In this document: piece after piece, positions 37,726-49,960 of the stretch | Numbering within the stretch: position 1 is the stretch's first letter | Layout: each line of letters starts with the position of its first letter | Source of the DNA: Polytrichum commune | Taxonomy: Eukaryota > Streptophyta > Polytrichopsida > Polytrichales > Polytrichaceae | Reading direction: 5' to 3' | Assembly: GCA_950295325.1 (NCBI GenBank) | Contig: OX485809.1 | Location: 14,446,001-14,510,000, forward strand | Length of the DNA stretch: 64,000 nt | Program-made: the position numbers and the translations under genes | The notes under the pieces: model-generated | What the model saw: only the letters and a program-made list of their open reading frames with translations | The model's database searches: none | Told to the model about the DNA's origin: nothing

Positions 37726-39237
37726 AGTGGAACTTCACTAGCCAAGATAGAACTAAAGATTGGATTTGAAAAGTTACTTTATGCTAGATTAAGCTCGGGG
37801 GAGGAGAGACGATCTTTAGGTTTCTCTTGTATGGTCAAGTGGTTCGAGCTCGAGACAAACCACAATATTGTTGTTGTGACACTAATCCAATGCATTGAGA
37901 TTGAAAATCTCACGACCCTTGTGTTTTGTGTAGGTTGTGTCTTGTTCTATGTATTTGTTGAGAGAGGGTTGCAACAAACACAAGTTTTATAAGAGTAACA
38001 AACTCATCGTGCGAGCATCGTAAATCACACTAATTCTAGTACTTTACTAGACATTGAGATTGCTATACATGATTATGGTTGTAATGAGTGTGGGAGCACA
38101 CTAATTGGTTAGTCCGGTTCATAACGGACACATGACCAACAAGAAGATGTTGGATATTATGGACAATATGGACAAAAACATCCAACTTGTGGTTTAAAAA
38201 AACCACATGGGAATTGCTAAAAATGCTCTCCATTTGGAAAGATTACCTTGCTTTGCAGTTCGTGAAATGTTCACCAACCATTCATTGGAGGACATCCACA
38301 TTTTTTCAAGCCCCCAACATTTAAACTTTGATTTTAATGACCGAAATTAGTGTAGTTATGGGGTGTGAGAATTCAAATGTAGTGAACATTGGATTTACAG
38401 ACCTTGCTTAGAAATAACACTAAGTACCTTAGTCAGTCCGAACAAGTGTAATTAGAAAATGTGGGTCACTCTAATTGTCTAGTTGGGTGGAATTCACATG
38501 AGTTAAAAAATCCAAGTCATCCTCTTGGTCTTTCTTGACACTTCCGACCAACACCTCACATAAATTCGAATAGTCAACTTATACCAAAAGTAGCATCAAA
38601 TAAAAAATTCATCCAAAATTCCCATGAAAAAACTAATCAATGTGGACCAATATAATTTTAAACTATAGATTTGGCGTGACTGAAAAATTAACGTGGCCGA
38701 CATTATGAATCATAAATAAATAAATAACCAACGTCGGGAAATCCGACGTGAGTTTGAGCTCGTTGGCCCTACCCTGCTCAAAAATCCTCTTGGTGCAGGG
38801 TGGGGTTTACTGCCTACCTTGCGGTGGGTGGGCTCATTCTAAGTCATTGCGATATCTAGAAGATTATTGTGGCTTGCACTAATAAGACGATTTAGGGTAC
38901 TGTACAATTTCGTATTAGTCAATGGCATGATGAAAATGTTGGGGTTTGGAGTGAACATCTTAATACATACAAAGGTTAATTTGGGAAACTTATCTATGCA
39001 CATGTTGACCATGGAGGGCCCTAGAGTACCGAAGGGAGATCAAAATAAGCTATCATTGACTTATTTCTAGTTACCTAAAGTGTTACCCCCTTTACACATA
39101 GTGCATGTACTTGTCTTGCCACTCCAAACTTTTGACTTACGTGATCTAATGGGGTAAACATATATTACGGCCTTTTTGTTGCCAAATTTGGGATCAAATT
39201 CGCATCATGTTTCAACATCAAAGTGGGACACCATATA

Positions 39238-39635
39238 AAGTATTGTAAATAATGTCACATGGTATTATTTTATGTCATTGTGGTAGCTTTTCTAATGACA
39301 CTTCTTGTGAATGGGTTTACAAATACCGTCATGGATGATTGAAATTTGGATGAATTCCATGTCAATAATCGAAACAAAGCTTGGTATATTATGCATCCGA
39401 ACATTCATGTAATGGAATATAGTCATGGATGATTGACATTTGGATGAAAAAAACATACAGTAAGTGACAATAAATGCAAAAGTTGTAAATTTAGAATGCC
39501 CATGTTCTTTTACAAGGAATGACACATAAAATGATAGGTTTAGGTTCAGTGTTGGTGACACCACGACAATGGTTTACAATTAGTATGGAGCAAGACAGTT
39601 AGAATTGGCGACACTAGTCATGGTGTTTAGTGTAG
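39238..39635. mobile_element. MITE of the 'TACACTAAATA' family inside the right arm
   Basis: Reversed relative of 37327-37725: 'cacatggtattattttatgtcattgtggtagc' type sequence at its left and 'gtgtttagtgtag' at its right. It is the counterpart of 3880-4205, so it was present before the block duplicated. Confidence 0.55.
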
Positions 39636-40548
39636 ATGCTCTACTATGACAGTACATGTAATATTGGACCAAGATTATAAGATTATATATGGAAAGACTG
39701 AAAATAAGTCATTGCATTAAACAAGTAGGAAGACAAGTTCACACGATTCCATATGTCTTGGCTTGTCATAAAAGTGAAATTGATATTTATCTTAGTAGCT
39801 TGGAGCCGCAAGTCAATGTAGTGTGTCATTCTATTCAAAAGGTCACGCTAATGATCCTATTTATTGTAATGAGGATGTAACCGTACGCTCAAAGGGGTGA
39901 ATTGTTTTATGCTTCCGTCCATTTTGCATCGAGTGTTTTGGCAACCTATGAGTGAATCTCGCTCTCAATGCTTTGTTGCCTAACTCACCTTTTAATTGCA
40001 ATTGCAAAGATGTTGGATATCATATTCTTCCCTACCTTCCCTCTATAAATTGAACAAGGATGAGCATGACGACATGGAGTTGAATTCAATCTCAACTTCC
40101 TTGAATTATCTTCAATTGTTAAGGGGGTGAGGTAAATAGGCCTTAAATGGACATTTTTTAGCTTTGCACTCACTTTTTCTAGGACAACAAACATGAAATT
40201 AGTGCAAGATGATCAGGAAATCCAAATCATTCATGTAGCCATTTGTCTCATCATTTTTGGAGCTCATATGAATATCTCATTCATTATCAAAGTGCAGATT
40301 TCACATACTCATGAAGTGGTCATATATGTCTCTTTGATCATGTTGACCACTAAATTGAGAATAGTTAGCATTTTTTGATCATGCACTTCAATATTTTTTA
40401 ACACGTGTCATTTCAACATCCATTTGTGGAGTCACACCTAATCACATGCCACTTGAATAATAAGTGTTCAAATTATTGTTGTATTGGAATCAAACACATT
40501 TGATTTACTGTGCATCTTCGTATAGTGAATAAGGCCTTAAAAGAAGAC

Positions 40549-40571
40549 CCCACACACACACACACACACAC
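40549..40571. repeat. CA microsatellite
   Basis: About eleven CA units, counterpart of the GT run in the left arm. Confidence 0.9.
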
Positions 40572-40745
40572 AATATAAGAGTATGTGTATTTCTAGTTGG
40601 TTAGAATTTTTTTTTGACTCTAATGTTGTTCTAGACATGAATTATGATGGTGATTCACCTTTGAGTTGGCATGAGTTGTCTATATGTACTCCTGAAATAT
40701 GCATCACAAAAATAAGATGGGTCAATGAATAATTGTGGCTTCTTT

Positions 40746-41639
40746 CAATGTGAACACCTTGATTGTGTGTATACCAACCAATGTGGACCTGGTTGCTAAT
40801 ACATGTTTTGGATGTTCAACACATTTTGGTAGTAGGTACATGCGCGCGAGCCCATATATAAAAAATTGAGTTCGCATTGAGATCACGTGCAAAATCTCGA
40901 GTGAGGCTAGTGAGACACACTTGAGATGAATTGTTAACCATAAACCTCTAAAATATGGGACAAGTTTCTAGCATGGATGGATGAGATGTATGTAATAGTA
41001 AGCAAGTGTACGAAGAGTTAAACAAGTTTCAACACACTACATCTTGTCAATTGGAATGACATTTTACCTATGGTAGCATTGAGGTGTTAGAAGTTTAGAA
41101 TGTTTTTGAAACACGTTTTGTGACCATTGTTGCATGTTTTCTTCGCATAGGAGTAAATTTAGTTGGTTGCGCTTTGATTTTAGAATAAGATGCAAGATGC
41201 TTAATATTGATTTAATTTCAACTTGAGTCTTGAGTGGATGGAACAAAGGGAGGAGGCTTTGTCGAGTTTAAAAAGCGAATGAGGTTCATAGGTTGAGTGC
41301 TATTATCTTTTTTTGTGAACAAAGGTCAAATTGGTTGTTTGGAAATTATAGTATATTAAAATATTTACTTGGTGAATATTTACATTAATAGTTTAAATGA
41401 ACTACATTGTGAATTTCACATAGTAAGTGACTTTAAAATACAATATCTAGTGTAGTACTTAAGGTATGTGGGTTTATTGTGAGAACTTTCAACTTCATAT
41501 TACTTACATTTTGGGCCGTTGGATCGAACTAGGACTTGTCTCATAATGTGAGCACTTGTGAATCACAAATATATTCATTTCAAGGTCAGGAAGTGGAGTT
41601 GAAATACAAAAATTGTAAGAGGTCAAAGTGAAGTTCTAC
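40746..41639. other. Intergenic region without a supportable gene
   Basis: About 41310-41400 repeats 6505-6610, and 41420-41460 carries an end fragment of the TACACTAAATA-type MITE. No gene is seen. Confidence 0.55.
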
Positions 41640-44085
41640 ACGAGGTCTAGATATCTTAATATCACGAGAAGTCGGATCAGAGAGAGAAAAAAATCCAAAT
41701 AACACACATGTCTACCTTAGCAACTAGCTAGTGTGAAGGCATTTGGCTCCACTTTAAAAACTAACCTACATACTATTGCTTGCTAGATGAAACAATTGCC
41801 ATGTGTGAAAGCCACTTAACTAAACCTTATTAAAAAAAATCTCAGGTGCAAGTTCTTGTAGACTCAATTTTCAATCCGATTATTGCTCATACTCCATGGT
41901 AGATTTGCAGCAAATGCAACATAAGTTTCGTTGGGTAAATCCAATTGACAGAAGTTAGAGGACATGCAAATCGAATTGAATAACATCCACACACGTTATC
42001 TATGTTCACTTGACGAGGTGTGTTGGACGTCCTCAAGTCAATCCTTTTGTTGAGGTTGCCCAAACATATTTCATTTGTAATGGAACCTAAACATGCTACT
42101 TATTAACCTTTAAAGGCCACCGAGACCCCGATGGAGGTTTGGATACAGGAATGATGAAGTACTTTTTGGTTTTTGTTGTTAATTCCATTTTTAGCTATTG
42201 CTTGATAAAGAATCCTTTGTTTAAATAGATTTATCCTTTTAGTGAGCTTGTCCAATCATAGAAATATAGTGGAATAGGGTGAAGATGGGTGCAAGCATGA
42301 TCCAATGGACAACTCTTGATGCTTTCGAAGGTTCAAGTGAAGGTGATTCAAAACAATATACTAATTTTGAATTTTATGAAAAGAGGATCATAAACATGTA
42401 AAAAGCATATTGATCTACAAAAGATAAGTAATTTATGTTGACCAAAAACAATCTCAAAAAAATGTTACATATCCCAAATATCTGGTGATCTTTAGCGCTT
42501 AGAAATGTTATGAACTACTTAGAATTTGTAGGTGTAGAATATGAAATAAGCTCCATGACTTGAATGAATTCCACCTGCAAGGTGGAGATCAGTAACGACC
42601 TTACCATGTCCCCGATTGAGTCTAATGTGGGTACACCTAATGTGACAATGACATACAATGTACTATGTCACACAAGTAGAAAATGTACATATTTGAAAGA
42701 AAATTATTACAAGAGGTTGTCAATGAGTTTCCCTTCAAGCATTTAGATGATGTTCACCTTGGCTACCACCCCTCCCTAATTTCTTCCATTTTTATTTTTA
42801 TTTTTTTAACAAAAAAATCATGTTCCTCTTTTGCATTTGCTAGTGTGTTCATGTAAGTGTTGTTATAAAACCCTTATATTTGTTGAAATGTGGAAAGTGG
42901 TCGTAATAGGTGCAACAACCTTAGGTTTGAAAGGCCTCCATGATGAAGGATTAAGAAGGTGTTTGTAATTGCATTGAAGACTTCTCTCCTTACAAGATAC
43001 CAAACACGTCCATGCTATTCCTCTGTGCAAGGTATGTTAATTGCACATTTGGCAATGGCCAACGTAGTATGTATGTTATCCATCCCATGCGCGAAGAGGC
43101 TCTTCATTCATGCTTGCTATGCATAGGACCTAGCGTGTATATTTATCATATGTATATGATCTCTCATTTTAAAAATGTCCCTTGAGACTTCATTATGGGT
43201 CTTATTTCATTTGGGGGTCATTAGTTTGGGGAGCTTCCAGAAATGTTTAGCATTAAATTTCAACAAACAATGAGAACATGGGACAAAAAGAGGCATGGAC
43301 GCTGGGTGTAAGGCATCCTAATGGAATCCAAGTCATGTGTGCGTATTACTTGAATAAATTATGATGACCATCAAAACCAAATTGAAGGATACATTGCACG
43401 ATCCAAAGCCTTCAATGTAGTATTTAATTAATTGTGTTAAATTCACGTCTTTTGTTTTCCTTGGTTATTTCATTGCGTCTTGCATGCATGTATTTCTTTC
43501 CCTTGGAATAGATCATCACTGTACCTTACATAATACATAAGAAGCAACGAAAGATCCAAGGAATATAGAGAGATAGAGAGACCAACCCTAACTTCTACAG
43601 GATCGATCTAGATCTGACGACCAAACTATCCCCTGGCACATTACTCGCGGCAATGCCCTGGAGCAGAGGCCGCCAGTGCACACAAATAAGGGCCCCCGCC
43701 CTTGAGCATTATCTACCGGAGTGTCCGGGGAGAGTTTTGGGCATAATGGGTTAAACTCCTCGGGCTTCCAAGTCCATGCAAGTCACATGTTGTGATCTTT
43801 AAGCTTTCCTTTCAGAATTCGAGGTATTTTCCATAGATTCTTCTAAAATAGTGGGTAATTCTTCTGGAGTCTTGAACTTCATACCGATTATTTCTCAAAC
43901 TCAACTGGTTCATCTGTAACGAGCAGTCGGGGTTCTCCATTAATCTACCACTTACCAGGGGTGCCATTGTAAAGGCAAGCACCCGGGTCGCCGAGTCGCA
44001 ATAGAAAGGAAATGTTATTTTATGACCATCCCATGCATGTGGGCCCTTTTACACATTAAATAAATTAGACTAATTAAATCCCCTT
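41640..44085 (+). repeat. Array block, copy 2 (upstream of gene B)
   Basis: The first ~230 bp ('ctaccttagcaactagctag', 'tgaaagccacttaac') match 51730-51915; from 41868 onward it follows the common block order to 'catcccatgcatgtgggc'. It retains a segment (43060-43950) missing from copy 1, but is shorter than copies 3 and 4 around 43560. Confidence 0.85.
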
Positions 44086-44266
44086 TGCTTCGCTTCGCCA
44101 CTCTTCTCCCCACTCTTCCCCACTCTGTCGCCGACGTTACTCGCACGCCTTATAAGCAAATCCACCCTCCACTCCATCACCAAGTTACGCTTCCGCATCT
44201 CGCTAATGCTGCTTCATACCTTCACGCTGCTCCGAAGATTAGCTGCCTGTGTTACGACTTGTGGAA
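44086..44266 (+). promoter_or_regulatory. Core promoter and leader of gene B
   Basis: A pyrimidine-rich block (44096-44128) and a TATAAG box at 44151-44156, 116 bp upstream of the ATG, in the context 'cgcacgccttataagcaaat' shared with genes C and D. Confidence 0.75.
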
Positions 44267-45592
44267 ATGGAGGGTTGTGATAGTGGCCCTGGGGATGCGA
44301 TGGCTCCTATCGATCAATGTTTCCGGCTGTACGACGTGTGGATGCAGGACATTCCGGACATGGGGACCGATGTTCAGGAACGTGCTCTTTTAAAGTTGGG
44401 AGCTCAGGCTCGTCGGGGTATTTTGGGGAAGTTCCTGGACTCTTCTGATGTATATGAACTTATCTACTATCTAGAGCACCGCATTACGGAATGTCCCGTG
44501 TTGGAACGAGATCAAATGAACCTATTCAACGCAATCAGAGAATGCTTTTACGAGATTGAGAAAATCTTTGCACCGTTAGCAAATGATGTGTGCGAAGCAT
44601 ACGCAGTGGTAGTCGCGGCAGTTGTCCTGCTCTCTTATGTATACCTGTATCTCACAGGCTGTGGCGGGTGGGATGGGTCTAGAGCAGTGTCATCTGGGTC
44701 GTTAGATTATAGAGACACTTACATCGCCATAGTTCTCTTCCGAGGCGCCTACGTTTGGATCAAGTTCAGAGACGTTGCTCCTACTAAACGTATTCCCGCA
44801 GATGCAGTACAACAAATAAGAACCTCGTGCAAAGATGGTCGCATCAAAGAGAAGTACGAGCCGCGGTTCAAACCTCGGAAGGAGAATGGCGTATCCTTCA
44901 ACTGGATCTACCTTGGCCGTTTTGATTCGCCTGCTGATGCAGAAGTCGTGTATCGGATGGCTGCTTCGTGTTACGATTACGGCAAGGGTTACGGTACTCC
45001 TCTGGATCTTGCAGGAGATGGCCGCGAGTACTTCACCATTATTCCAGAGTTCACTCCGGCAGAGAAAACCCTGTCGGGCAGGGCGAAGCAGGAATTGGTG
45101 AAAGAGCGAGTGCAGGAGCTTTACAAACGCTATAAAACAAAGAAGGATGCCCTAAACCTGCCGCCGACCTTACCTGGATCGAATTTGGAGCAGGAGCTCC
45201 AAAATCGCCGTCTGCAATCGGAGATTTTGAGGGAGCAACAACAAAAGGAAGATCTCGCTCGTCAGCTACAACAGTCTTGGAATCTTCAGCAAGCGCAGAT
45301 GACCCAAATTCAAAACTTACAGCTCCAGGTTGAAGGTTTACAGCGTCAATTTCAAGATCAGCAAGCGCAGCAGAATTTCCAGCAAGCACAGCTGTTCCAA
45401 GTCCGAAACTTACATCCCCAACCCCAACTCCCACATCTTCAGCAACAACAACATGAGGAGGAGCAGTTGACTATTCACGAGATTTGGGACGAGTTGATGG
45501 GCACGGAGCCATTTCCAGAGGAGGCCGGGTTTTGGGTGGAGTCCACAAACTTTTGGGGGGATATGCATCTGATGGATGAAACCACAACGTAG
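44267..45592 (+). CDS. Gene B: second full-length member of the unknown tandem family
   Basis: Single exon, 441 residues, ending in the same MDETTT tail as gene A. The N-terminal ~85 residues differ strongly from gene A, but the hydrophobic segment YAVVVAAVVLLSYVYLYL (112-129), GCGGWD and the LDYRD...FRGAYVWIKFRDV stretch are almost identical, also at DNA level. The possible AP2-like region is clearer here: FRGA (159-161 area), KYEPRFKP (196-203), WIYLGRFDSPADAEVVYRMA (213-232). It has about 14 extra residues (within 174-195) relative to gene A. The Gln-rich coiled coil (305-400) is shorter by part of a repeat, and the tail lacks the DMDEFINM motif but keeps DELMGTEPFPEE and FW pairs. Function unknown; see gene A. 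The 3' flank is interrupted by a Mutator-like insertion beyond the stop. Confidence 0.8.
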   Translation: MEGCDSGPGDAMAPIDQCFRLYDVWMQDIPDMGTDVQERALLKLGAQARRGILGKFLDSSDVYELIYYLEHRITECPVLERDQMNLFNAIRECFYEIEKIFAPLANDVCEAYAVVVAAVVLLSYVYLYLTGCGGWDGSRAVSSGSLDYRDTYIAIVLFRGAYVWIKFRDVAPTKRIPADAVQQIRTSCKDGRIKEKYEPRFKPRKENGVSFNWIYLGRFDSPADAEVVYRMAASCYDYGKGYGTPLDLAGDGREYFTIIPEFTPAEKTLSGRAKQELVKERVQELYKRYKTKKDALNLPPTLPGSNLEQELQNRRLQSEILREQQQKEDLARQLQQSWNLQQAQMTQIQNLQLQVEGLQRQFQDQQAQQNFQQAQLFQVRNLHPQPQLPHLQQQQHEEEQLTIHEIWDELMGTEPFPEEAGFWVESTNFWGDMHLMDETTT

Positions 45593-45735
45593 GAAGTCAG
45601 CAGCCGATTTCGGAGACAATGTAACTCACATACCTGGGCACTCAATTTGCGTTGCTCATCGCCCCAGATTTCAAGTGGTGTACAAATATATTAGGGTTAA
45701 GCGTAAAGGGAACGGAGGAATTGAGGAGGATTTAG
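45593..45735 (+). other. 3' flank of gene B, first part
   Basis: Matches the 3' flank of gene A up to the 9-bp duplicated AGGATTTAG at 45727-45735, then resumes after the insertion at 47199. Confidence 0.75.
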
Positions 45736-46024
45736 GGCCGGGGATTCGTGGCACTCATGTATTTTCATTAGTGAGAGTTCATTCATCTTTGCGGATGAGA
45801 TGAACCACTTTAGACACTACCTCGCGTCGTCGGCTCCTTGTCTCAAGGGTTTCAAACATACCAAGTTTTAGTAGTTCTAAATAATCCTAGTCTAATCTAA
45901 TACTTAAGGCAATAATACAAAGGGGGTTAGATAAAATAAAAATGCCTCATATAGAAACAAGTGGGTGCATCATGCATTGCCAACCTATCATTACTAGTCC
46001 GGTTATTTTTAAGAAATTGATATG

Positions 46025-46420
46025 GGCGGACATTAAATACCCCCTCACGAACTTTCGGGGGTCTCAAATTTGGGCTAGGGCAACCCTCTAAAGAAATTTC
46101 TAAACCTGATGGAAAAATGTTGCCCATCCCGCCCAACTTTGAAAAAAAAACATTCTTGCATTCTTGAAGGCCACTTGACTACAAATCCCATATTGAGTGC
46201 ACTTCACCTTCAAGGTCTAAAATCCAATATATATATATATGTGCACTTCCAATTAGTGAATAAGCAATTGATTGGGATTTCATTCCGGAAGTGAAACCAT
46301 CAATGAAGCACGTAATTAACTTGGAGGTCAAAAACATTACAAAAACCTCATTAATATTGAGGTTATAATTTGTGACTTACCATTTAAAATTATCTTTGTC
46401 ATCCTAATGATAGATTAATG
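46025..46420 (+). repeat. C-rich dispersed repeat ('GGCGGACATTAA' family) nested in the Mutator-like element
   Basis: 'gggcggacattaaatacccc', 'acgaactttcggggg', 'cattcttgcattcttgaagg', 'gagtgcacttcaccttcaag' recur in the same order at 47515-47890 and form the left arm of the fold-back at 29538-30652. Confidence 0.7.
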
Positions 46421-46730
46421 CAAATGTTCATAAGATGACCAAAATGAAACAATGAACATAGAATATAAAACATACAACAACAAAATTTAATAAAAAATTA
46501 TTTTTATTTTTAGGTAATATAATATGAGGTATAAATAAATAGTATGTTATTTGGAATTAGACTTGTGGGACAACATTATGGATGGGGTATACTCATAAAA
46601 TCATAAGTTTCTGACTATAGCCTATCTGAAATATTGTAATATTTTATCCTCATCACATATTGTATTATCTTTAAAATCACATAGTGTATATTGATTATTT
46701 TCAAATAAATTGTATTATAATTGTATTATT

Positions 46731-46756
46731 TTATTTTATTTTATTTTATTTTTGAG
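46731..46756. repeat. TTTTA pentanucleotide tract
   Basis: Consecutive TTTTA units in AT-rich DNA inside the Mutator-like element. Confidence 0.8.
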
Positions 46757-47198
46757 TTCACCAATTTACCATAAGTTGATATATATTATTTTGACATATT
46801 ATAAATGTTTGAGCAATCACACATGTGCAAAATAAATGAATTATGAACCAAAAAAATGTCTATGACAACACATCATAATTATATGTTGCACATGTTGATA
46901 TCTTGTGATATTTATCAAAATAACCATGTGGAAGTCAAAGCCACATCATGGCCTTGGAAACAATTCATGGAAAGTTAGAAAATAGGCTTAGAGCATCCAA
47001 GGCCATATCATTGCCCCTTGCCAACTAATTGATATTTACAAAATAGCTAGTAGTTCACAATAGCTATGAGGGAGAAAATAGGTCTTACATGCCAACTCGG
47101 AGGCGTTTCACTAAAGTAAGCTCCATCCGAGCTTCTTGATGGACTCATCCGATTTTTGTTACCGGATGACTTTACTTGAGTGCCACGAATCCCCGGCC

Positions 47199-47313
47199 AG
47201 GATTTAGGGTAGCATACAGGTGGATTACCCCGTTTGGAGTGTAACTGGAAAGTTTTGGAGGTTTTTATTAAAGATTTAGATGCCAACGAGTTTCGGGATT
47301 ATACATATTATGC
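47199..47313 (+). other. 3' flank of gene B, second part
   Basis: Continuation of the gene A-like flank ('tagcatacaggtggattac', 'ggagtgtaac', 'gatgccaacg') after the insertion. Homology ends near 47300, next to a direct repeat. Confidence 0.7.
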
Positions 47314-47519
47314 ACATGAAAATGATTTATCCCACACGGCATATTATATCTAAAAAACTTAGATGGGATATGTTGTATAGGACATTATATTAGATATAAT
47401 CTAGCATGGCATATTGTTTTCATCATGTATGTGACCTCCAAAAATTTCAAACCTTTAGGTACAAATCATAAACTACGCTTTATTTTTCTAAGTCACACTT
47501 AGGCAAAGCAATAATGTGG
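47314..47519 (+). repeat. ~205-bp direct repeat, left copy
   Basis: Starts 'acatgaaaatgatttatccc' and ends 'gcaataatgtgg'; the right copy is 50397-50599. The two enclose about 2.9 kb. The ends are not TG...CA and no primer-binding site is seen, so an LTR element is not supported. Confidence 0.75.
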
Positions 47520-47890
47520 CGGACATTAAGTTCCCCCCCACGAACTTTTCGGGGGAGGAATACTTGGGTAGGGGCAGTTGCCCGTCAGATTTTCTGGACT
47601 TGATTGAAAATTGTTGCCTGCCCGCCATACTTCGAGAAAACTATTGTACTTGCATTCTTGAAGGCTACTTATCCACAAATCCCGTACTGAGTGCACTTCA
47701 TTTTCAAGGTCCCAAATCCAATACATATGTTTACTTCCATTGAGTAAATAAGCAGTTGATTGGATTTTATTTTCAAAGTGAAACCGCCAATAAAGCATGT
47801 AATTAACTTGGAAGTAAAAAATATTACGAAATCCTCATTAGCATTGAGGTTATAATTTTTGTGACTTACCATTGAAAGGGACTTTGTCAT
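47515..47890 (+). repeat. C-rich dispersed repeat ('GGCGGACATTAA' family)
   Basis: Third copy of the family at 46025-46420 and 29573-29880, with the same motif order. The C-run/G-run pair with 'acgaactttt' between them can form a small hairpin. Confidence 0.7.
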
Positions 47891-48453
47891 TGTAAAATGA
47901 AACTAAAATTAATGATTTATTTTTCATATTTTTATACAGTATATATTATATTATATTATATAGTTAATATGTCACACTAAAACTTACACTTTTCATCTTT
48001 TAATCACCGTGTTATCAAACTTTTGCAATACACGAACAAGATCAACACTATTGGAGTATCTCACAAAGTTTCTCCACTTAGATTGCAAACTTCAAGCCTA
48101 CATCTCCACAAGCTCCACGCTCTCCTTCCATCACTTTAGAGCTCCCTATGTGCAAATATGTCTCTAGGAGTGAATGAAACCCTAACTTCCAAAAGGCACA
48201 AGTATTGGATCCCAAGTCTGAAGACCCTAAACACAAAGAACAATTAATTACTCCATGCCACAAATACCCCGGGTTGATCAATCCCATAATTCCTTCCAAG
48301 AGTAAATCCAGCATGTTTAGCGACGCTAATCGGTGCCTCAACACACTTCTTATTACATGTGTGGGTAGTTAATTACCAATCCTAGGTAGTAGCCCACATG
48401 GCATGGATTAAGTATGGTGACACTAACTAACTTTGCCGATCTAGCATAAGCAT

Positions 48454-48593
48454 AACATTATTCAGATCCATAAGAATGTTATGTGGGACTGACAATATTC
48501 CACATAATATTTTTCACATCACTTTGAGTGTGACAAATATTCTGTGGAATATTGTCAGTCCCACATAACATTCTTATGAATTTGAATAATGTT
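48454..48593. other. 140-bp near-perfect inverted repeat (hairpin)
   Basis: Two arms of about 65 nt pair around a ~10-nt centre: 'aacattattcagatccataa' (48454) against the complement of 48574-48593, 'gaatgttatgtgggactgac' (48474) against the complement of 48555-48574, and 'aatattccaca' against its complement. Mismatches are few. It may be a tiny MITE or a small-RNA precursor. No clear target duplication was found beside it. Confidence 0.8.
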
Positions 48594-48904
48594 CTGCGTC
48601 CTTTGAAATGTAGCCCATTTTTTTGTACTTGGGAATTCCCCATAGGGACATTGCTCATTTGGCTTGGAGCCGGCAAATCTTGGTATTACATAGGCCAACA
48701 ATTGCCCTCCATTACATAGGAACATAGAGTACTTTCTCTAAGAAATTTTGTTGTTGTTATGATGGTAACTTTGTAAGTGGTCAAGAAATTTGGGATTTCT
48801 TATCATCTTGGAATGTTAAAACTTCGTGAACGAGGCTTTCTACCATAATTATCAAATTGTGTTGCTATACATTGCTTCAGCTAAAGAATCAAAGCACGAA
48901 GGAT

Positions 48905-49170
48905 GAAGGCAAGTGGGTCTTAAATGGACACTTTTTCTCATAGGATGTAAAACATGTAATTAGTGTGAGATGATTAGCAAACCCTGATTGTCCCCGTAGC
49001 CACTTCCCTCGTAATTTGCGGAGCGTGTATGAAATTCCTAGTCATTATGAAAGTGAAGATTCTCAAAGTTACTGAATCCTTATCATATATGTCCCCCAAA
49101 TCATGTTGATTACTGCATCTAGAATGGTTACTATGATATTTTTTCAACACATGTTAATTTGGTATATGTT
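48905..49170 (-). repeat. Dispersed repeat (family of 8570-8880), reversed
   Basis: 'gggtcttaaatggacac', 'gtgtgagatgatt', 'ccgtagccac' and 'atcatgttgatta' appear in reverse order and orientation relative to 8570-8880. Confidence 0.55.
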
Positions 49171-49348
49171 ATTAGATTCACACTCTATCATACATCACTC
49201 AAAACAAAGGTGTCCATTTAAGATCAAACAATGAAGTAGTCACATTTACCTTAAAAGGCAAGAAGGTTTTGGCATCAACGCAACCTTGTACATCTGTAAG
49301 TAAGGTAGATATGTGTAATTCCAACATAGCAACACCGTGAGGGGAGTG

Positions 49349-49960
49349 CACGGGTAGATCACTTAGTGCATTTTAAAAACGACGTGCGGCATAATATAGA
49401 GAGGATTAAAATCATTTGAAATAAAAATTATAAAGGAATTCCAAATAATGAAGGGGCCATTAAATGTAGACAATCCCATTATAAGTAAGTTAGATGGACA
49501 TAAAATGTGGGCCATTATTTTTTTGTAAAATTAATATAGGGGCTGAAGATAAGGATCCTAGAAGGTATGTTTAGTATGGTATGTAAATGGGTTTAGGACT
49601 CACGGGAATGGATGATAATTGGTATTACTTTGCTATGGTCTCCTATGTGTTTTCTTCATAACTCTGTTTGCAATGGTATTATTGTTTGCACCCTTCTTTG
49701 TTTCCGTGCTTTCCCTTAACACTCATCAATTGCGTTAGGAAGTAGATTAGCTTTTATTACTTAAAAGGAATATAGAGTACAAAAAATTGGAGTGACTTGG
49801 ACAATATAAGTAATGGAAGGGTGCAAACAAATGGGCCATTTTTGAAATTTAAGTAATTATAGGGAGGCTTTAATTCAACCCTTGAAGGTAAATAGCCCCA
49901 AAACAAAAAAAACCCAGCCGCACGTGGTGCACAAAAATGCCTTAGAGTGATATACCCGTG
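49349..49960. mobile_element. hAT-like non-autonomous element, 612 bp
   Basis: Inverted ends: CACGGGTAGATCACTTAG on the left, and the complement of the right end reads CACGGGTATATCACTC. A perfect 8-bp duplication GGGGAGTG flanks it (49341-49348 and 49961-49968), the size made by hAT transposases. Subterminal sequence ('cattttaaaaacgacgtgcg' left, 'cgcacgtggtgcacaaaaat' right) matches the 1193-bp element at 56977-58169. No transposase ORF; it moves only if a relative supplies one. Confidence 0.9.

Larger units (their letters stand above)
37680..40745 (-). repeat. Right arm of the large inverted duplication
   Basis: Reverse-complement match to 2878-5770 (landmarks given there). It overlaps the right end of the MITE at 37327-37725, whose terminus also borders the other arm near 5725, so the MITE end is part of the duplicated block. 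ORFs are short and differ from those of the left arm. Confidence 0.8.
45736..47198. mobile_element. Mutator-like non-autonomous element, 1463 bp, inserted in the 3' flank of gene B
   Basis: The ends are perfect 22-bp inverted repeats beginning GGCCGGGGATTCGTGG. The 9-bp sequence AGGATTTAG directly flanks both sides (45727-45735 and 47199-47207), the duplication size typical of Mutator-like elements. Beyond the insertion 'ggtagcatacaggtggatta' resumes the gene A-like flank, so gene A is the empty site. There is no transposase ORF. The interior includes another dispersed repeat (46025-46420). If the gene B poly(A) site lies downstream, the transcript end could be altered. Confidence 0.9.
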
